The translations under genes and the position numbers were made by a program. Positions 62,648-64,000 of a stretch of 64,000 nucleotides of DNA are shown here, one piece after another. Position 1 is the first letter of the stretch, and the number at the start of each line of letters is the position of its first letter. The notes under the pieces were generated by a model, which saw nothing but the letters and a program-made list of their open reading frames with translations, did not search any database and was not told where the DNA came from. This DNA is from Sphingomonas aurantiaca (GTDB lineage: Bacteria > Pseudomonadota > Alphaproteobacteria > Sphingomonadales > Sphingomonadaceae), in contig NZ_QAOG01000001.1 of NCBI RefSeq assembly GCF_003050705.1, positions 913,105 through 977,104 on the forward strand, written 5' to 3'.

Positions 62648-63442
62648 TCAGACGGCGACGGGCGCCTTGATATGTGCCTGCGCGACATAATCGTGGAGTA
62701 CGAAATCCTCATACTCATACGCGTCGATCGAGCCCGGCTTGCGCACGATTTCAAGCCGCGGGAGCGGGCCGGGGTCGCGGCCCAGTTGCAGCCGCGCCTG
62801 TTCGAGATGGTTCGAATAGAGGTGGCAGTCGCCGCCGGTCCAGATGAACTCGCCGACCTCGAGCCCGCATTGCTGCGCGAGGATGTGCGTCAACAGCGCA
62901 TAGCTGGCGATGTTGAACGGCACGCCGAGGAAGATGTCGCCCGAGCGCTGGTAGAGCTGGAGCGACAGCTTGCCGTTGGCGACATGAGTCTGGAACAGGC
63001 AGTGGCACGGTGCCAGCGCCATCGCGTGCAGGTCGCCCGGATTCCACGCGCTGACGATCTGGCGGCGCGAGGCGGGGTTGGTCTTGATCTGCGTGATCAG
63101 CTCGGCGATCTGGTCGAGATGGCGGCCGTCGGCGGTGGCCCAGTCGCGCCACTGCTTGCCGTAGATCGGGCCGAGATCGCCGGCCTCGTCCGCCCATTCG
63201 TCCCAGATCGCGACCTTGCGCTCCTGCAGCCAGCGGACGTTGGTGTCGCCGCGCAGGAACCACAAAAGCTCGACGATGATCGAGCGGAGGTGAAGCTTCT
63301 TCGTGGTGAGGACGGGGAAGCCCGCCGCGAGATCGAACCGCATCTGCGCGCCGAACACGCTGAGCGTGCCGGTGCCGGTGCGGTCCATCGTCTCGACGCC
63401 GGTCGAGAGCACGCGGTCCATGAGGTCTAGATATTGGCGCAT
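62648..63442 (-). CDS. thyA: Thymidylate synthase
   Basis: ThyA converts dUMP to dTMP with methylenetetrahydrofolate. The 264-residue protein is as long as the E. coli enzyme. The catalytic Cys is in [14 protein letters not shown]. Folate and dUMP sites are in [44 protein letters not shown] and [14 protein letters not shown], with the C-terminal end IKAPVAV. Start 63442 gives the standard [13 protein letters not shown] 77-bp gap separates it from the hemerythrin-like gene. Confidence 0.97.
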   Translation of the reverse strand: MRQYLDLMDRVLSTGVETMDRTGTGTLSVFGAQMRFDLAAGFPVLTTKKLHLRSIIVELLWFLRGDTNVRWLQERKVAIWDEWADEAGDLGPIYGKQWRDWATADGRHLDQIAELITQIKTNPASRRQIVSAWNPGDLHAMALAPCHCLFQTHVANGKLSLQLYQRSGDIFLGVPFNIASYALLTHILAQQCGLEVGEFIWTGGDCHLYSNHLEQARLQLGRDPGPLPRLEIVRKPGSIDAYEYEDFVLHDYVAQAHIKAPVAV

Positions 63443-63521
63443 CGGGTTCGCCTAGTCGGGTGCGCGGGCGGGCTCAAGTGGATGCAGTTGCGCGTGCAGT
63501 CGGAGATGGCGCGCGGCAGTC

Positions 63522-63920
63522 GTGCGTGTGTTGCCGTCGTCCGTGCCTTCCCCGCATATCGTCGACCTGTCGGCGGCGTGTCTGCTGTTCGCAGGATTGC
63601 GCGATGCGGCGCGCGAGACGGTGGCGATCGCCTATCTTGATCCGAATCGGAGGCTTCTCGGGATGCGGCATGTCGTGGGCGGGCGGGATCATGTCGTGGT
63701 GTCGATCCGGCGAATCGCGGCGGACGCACTGGCGTTCGATGCGTGGGGCGTGGTGATGGCGCATAACCATCCGAGCGGCGATGCGACGCCGAGCGACCGC
63801 GATCTCGCCTTCACGCGCGCGCTGGCGGCGGCGTTGCGGACGCTGGAGGTGGTGCTGGTGGATCATCTGGTAATCGCGGGCGACCGCGTCACGAGCCTGC
63901 GCGCGATGGGGGTGGTTTGA
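63522..63920 (+). CDS. Stand-alone JAB/MPN (RadC C-terminal-like) domain protein
   Basis: This 132-residue protein holds just the JAB domain of RadC-type proteins. The JAMM-like metal motif is visible as VVMAHNHPSGDATPSDRDL (His-x-His-Pro ... Ser-x2-Asp), with ETVAIAYLDPNRRLLG before it and DHLVIAGDRVTSL after it. The N-terminal helix-hairpin-helix part of full RadC (about 220 residues) is missing. RadC was once thought to act in DNA repair, but this is not well supported. GTG 63522 or GTG 63543 could be the start. The rest of the window (63921-64000) shows no gene. Confidence 0.85.
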   Translation: MRVLPSSVPSPHIVDLSAACLLFAGLRDAARETVAIAYLDPNRRLLGMRHVVGGRDHVVVSIRRIAADALAFDAWGVVMAHNHPSGDATPSDRDLAFTRALAAALRTLEVVLVDHLVIAGDRVTSLRAMGVV

Positions 63921-64000
63921 TGATTACGACGCCTACGTCGTCATGAGACTTCGGAGCTTGGGCGTTGGAACTGCGCCATCGCGCGCCTCCACCGTCATCC

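Overview
The window is a 64-kb, GC-rich stretch of alphaproteobacterial chromosome that fits Sphingomonas or a close sphingomonad. The grounds are the gene content and order (ftsH end; proA-nadD-rsfS-rlmH-envC-S41 protease-dsbB-coq7; rSAM-UdgX; smc; mutY-nudC; dapD-glpX; rne-amidase; ileS-lspA), a TorF-type porin, an RNase E with an acidic insertion in its S1 region and a C-terminal GWW motif, and many dispersed palindromic repeats. I see no prophage, IS element, CRISPR array, rRNA or tRNA. Almost everything is housekeeping DNA, and the accessory signal lies mainly in the repeats and a few small modules.

Layout. 1-3 kb: 3' end of ftsH, a small secreted protein, a 17-bp tandem repeat array running into a palindromic repeat, and a DUF3667 membrane protein. 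3-10.7 kb: a plus-strand run proA, a RelE/ParE-type toxin-antitoxin pair, nadD, rsfS, rlmH, EnvC-like protein, S41 protease, DsbB and Coq7. 11-16.5 kb: a DJ-1/PfpI gene broken by one amber codon, a DedA protein, an aldo/keto reductase, and a two-gene DNA-repair module (radical SAM protein plus UdgX). 16.6-25.7 kb: smc, two DsbA-like proteins and a DUF721 protein on the minus strand, then mutY, a serine hydrolase and nudC coupled on the plus strand. 25.8-35 kb: a flavin oxidoreductase, a subtilisin-like autotransporter, a HAD phosphatase, dapD, glpX, a CPBP protease and a CocE-type hydrolase. 35-42.5 kb: an ABC exporter, a DsbA, an M48 protease with TPR-like repeats, and rne. 43-50 kb: an amidase, an OPT transporter, a GH130 enzyme and a GT4 fusion protein. 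50-56 kb: queF head-to-head with a PhrB-type FeS photolyase, then a sulfurtransferase, a PLP sulfur enzyme, a small secreted protein and a porin. 56-64 kb: DUF3035 lipoprotein, lspA, ileS, ribF, folA, a hemerythrin-like protein and thyA on the minus strand, and a stand-alone JAB (RadC-like) protein at the end.

The most unusual observation is that ileS carries two segments that read as inserted palindromic repeats, in frame, adding roughly 30 and 35 residues to an essential tRNA synthetase. Outside genes at least six repeat families (called A-F here) recur, often side by side. A second candidate is a 25-bp motif, identical at 24 positions, in front of both the radical SAM-UdgX operon and the broken DJ-1/PfpI gene and in the same orientation relative to each, which suggests a shared regulator. 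All family assignments come from reading motifs by eye; no database search was run.
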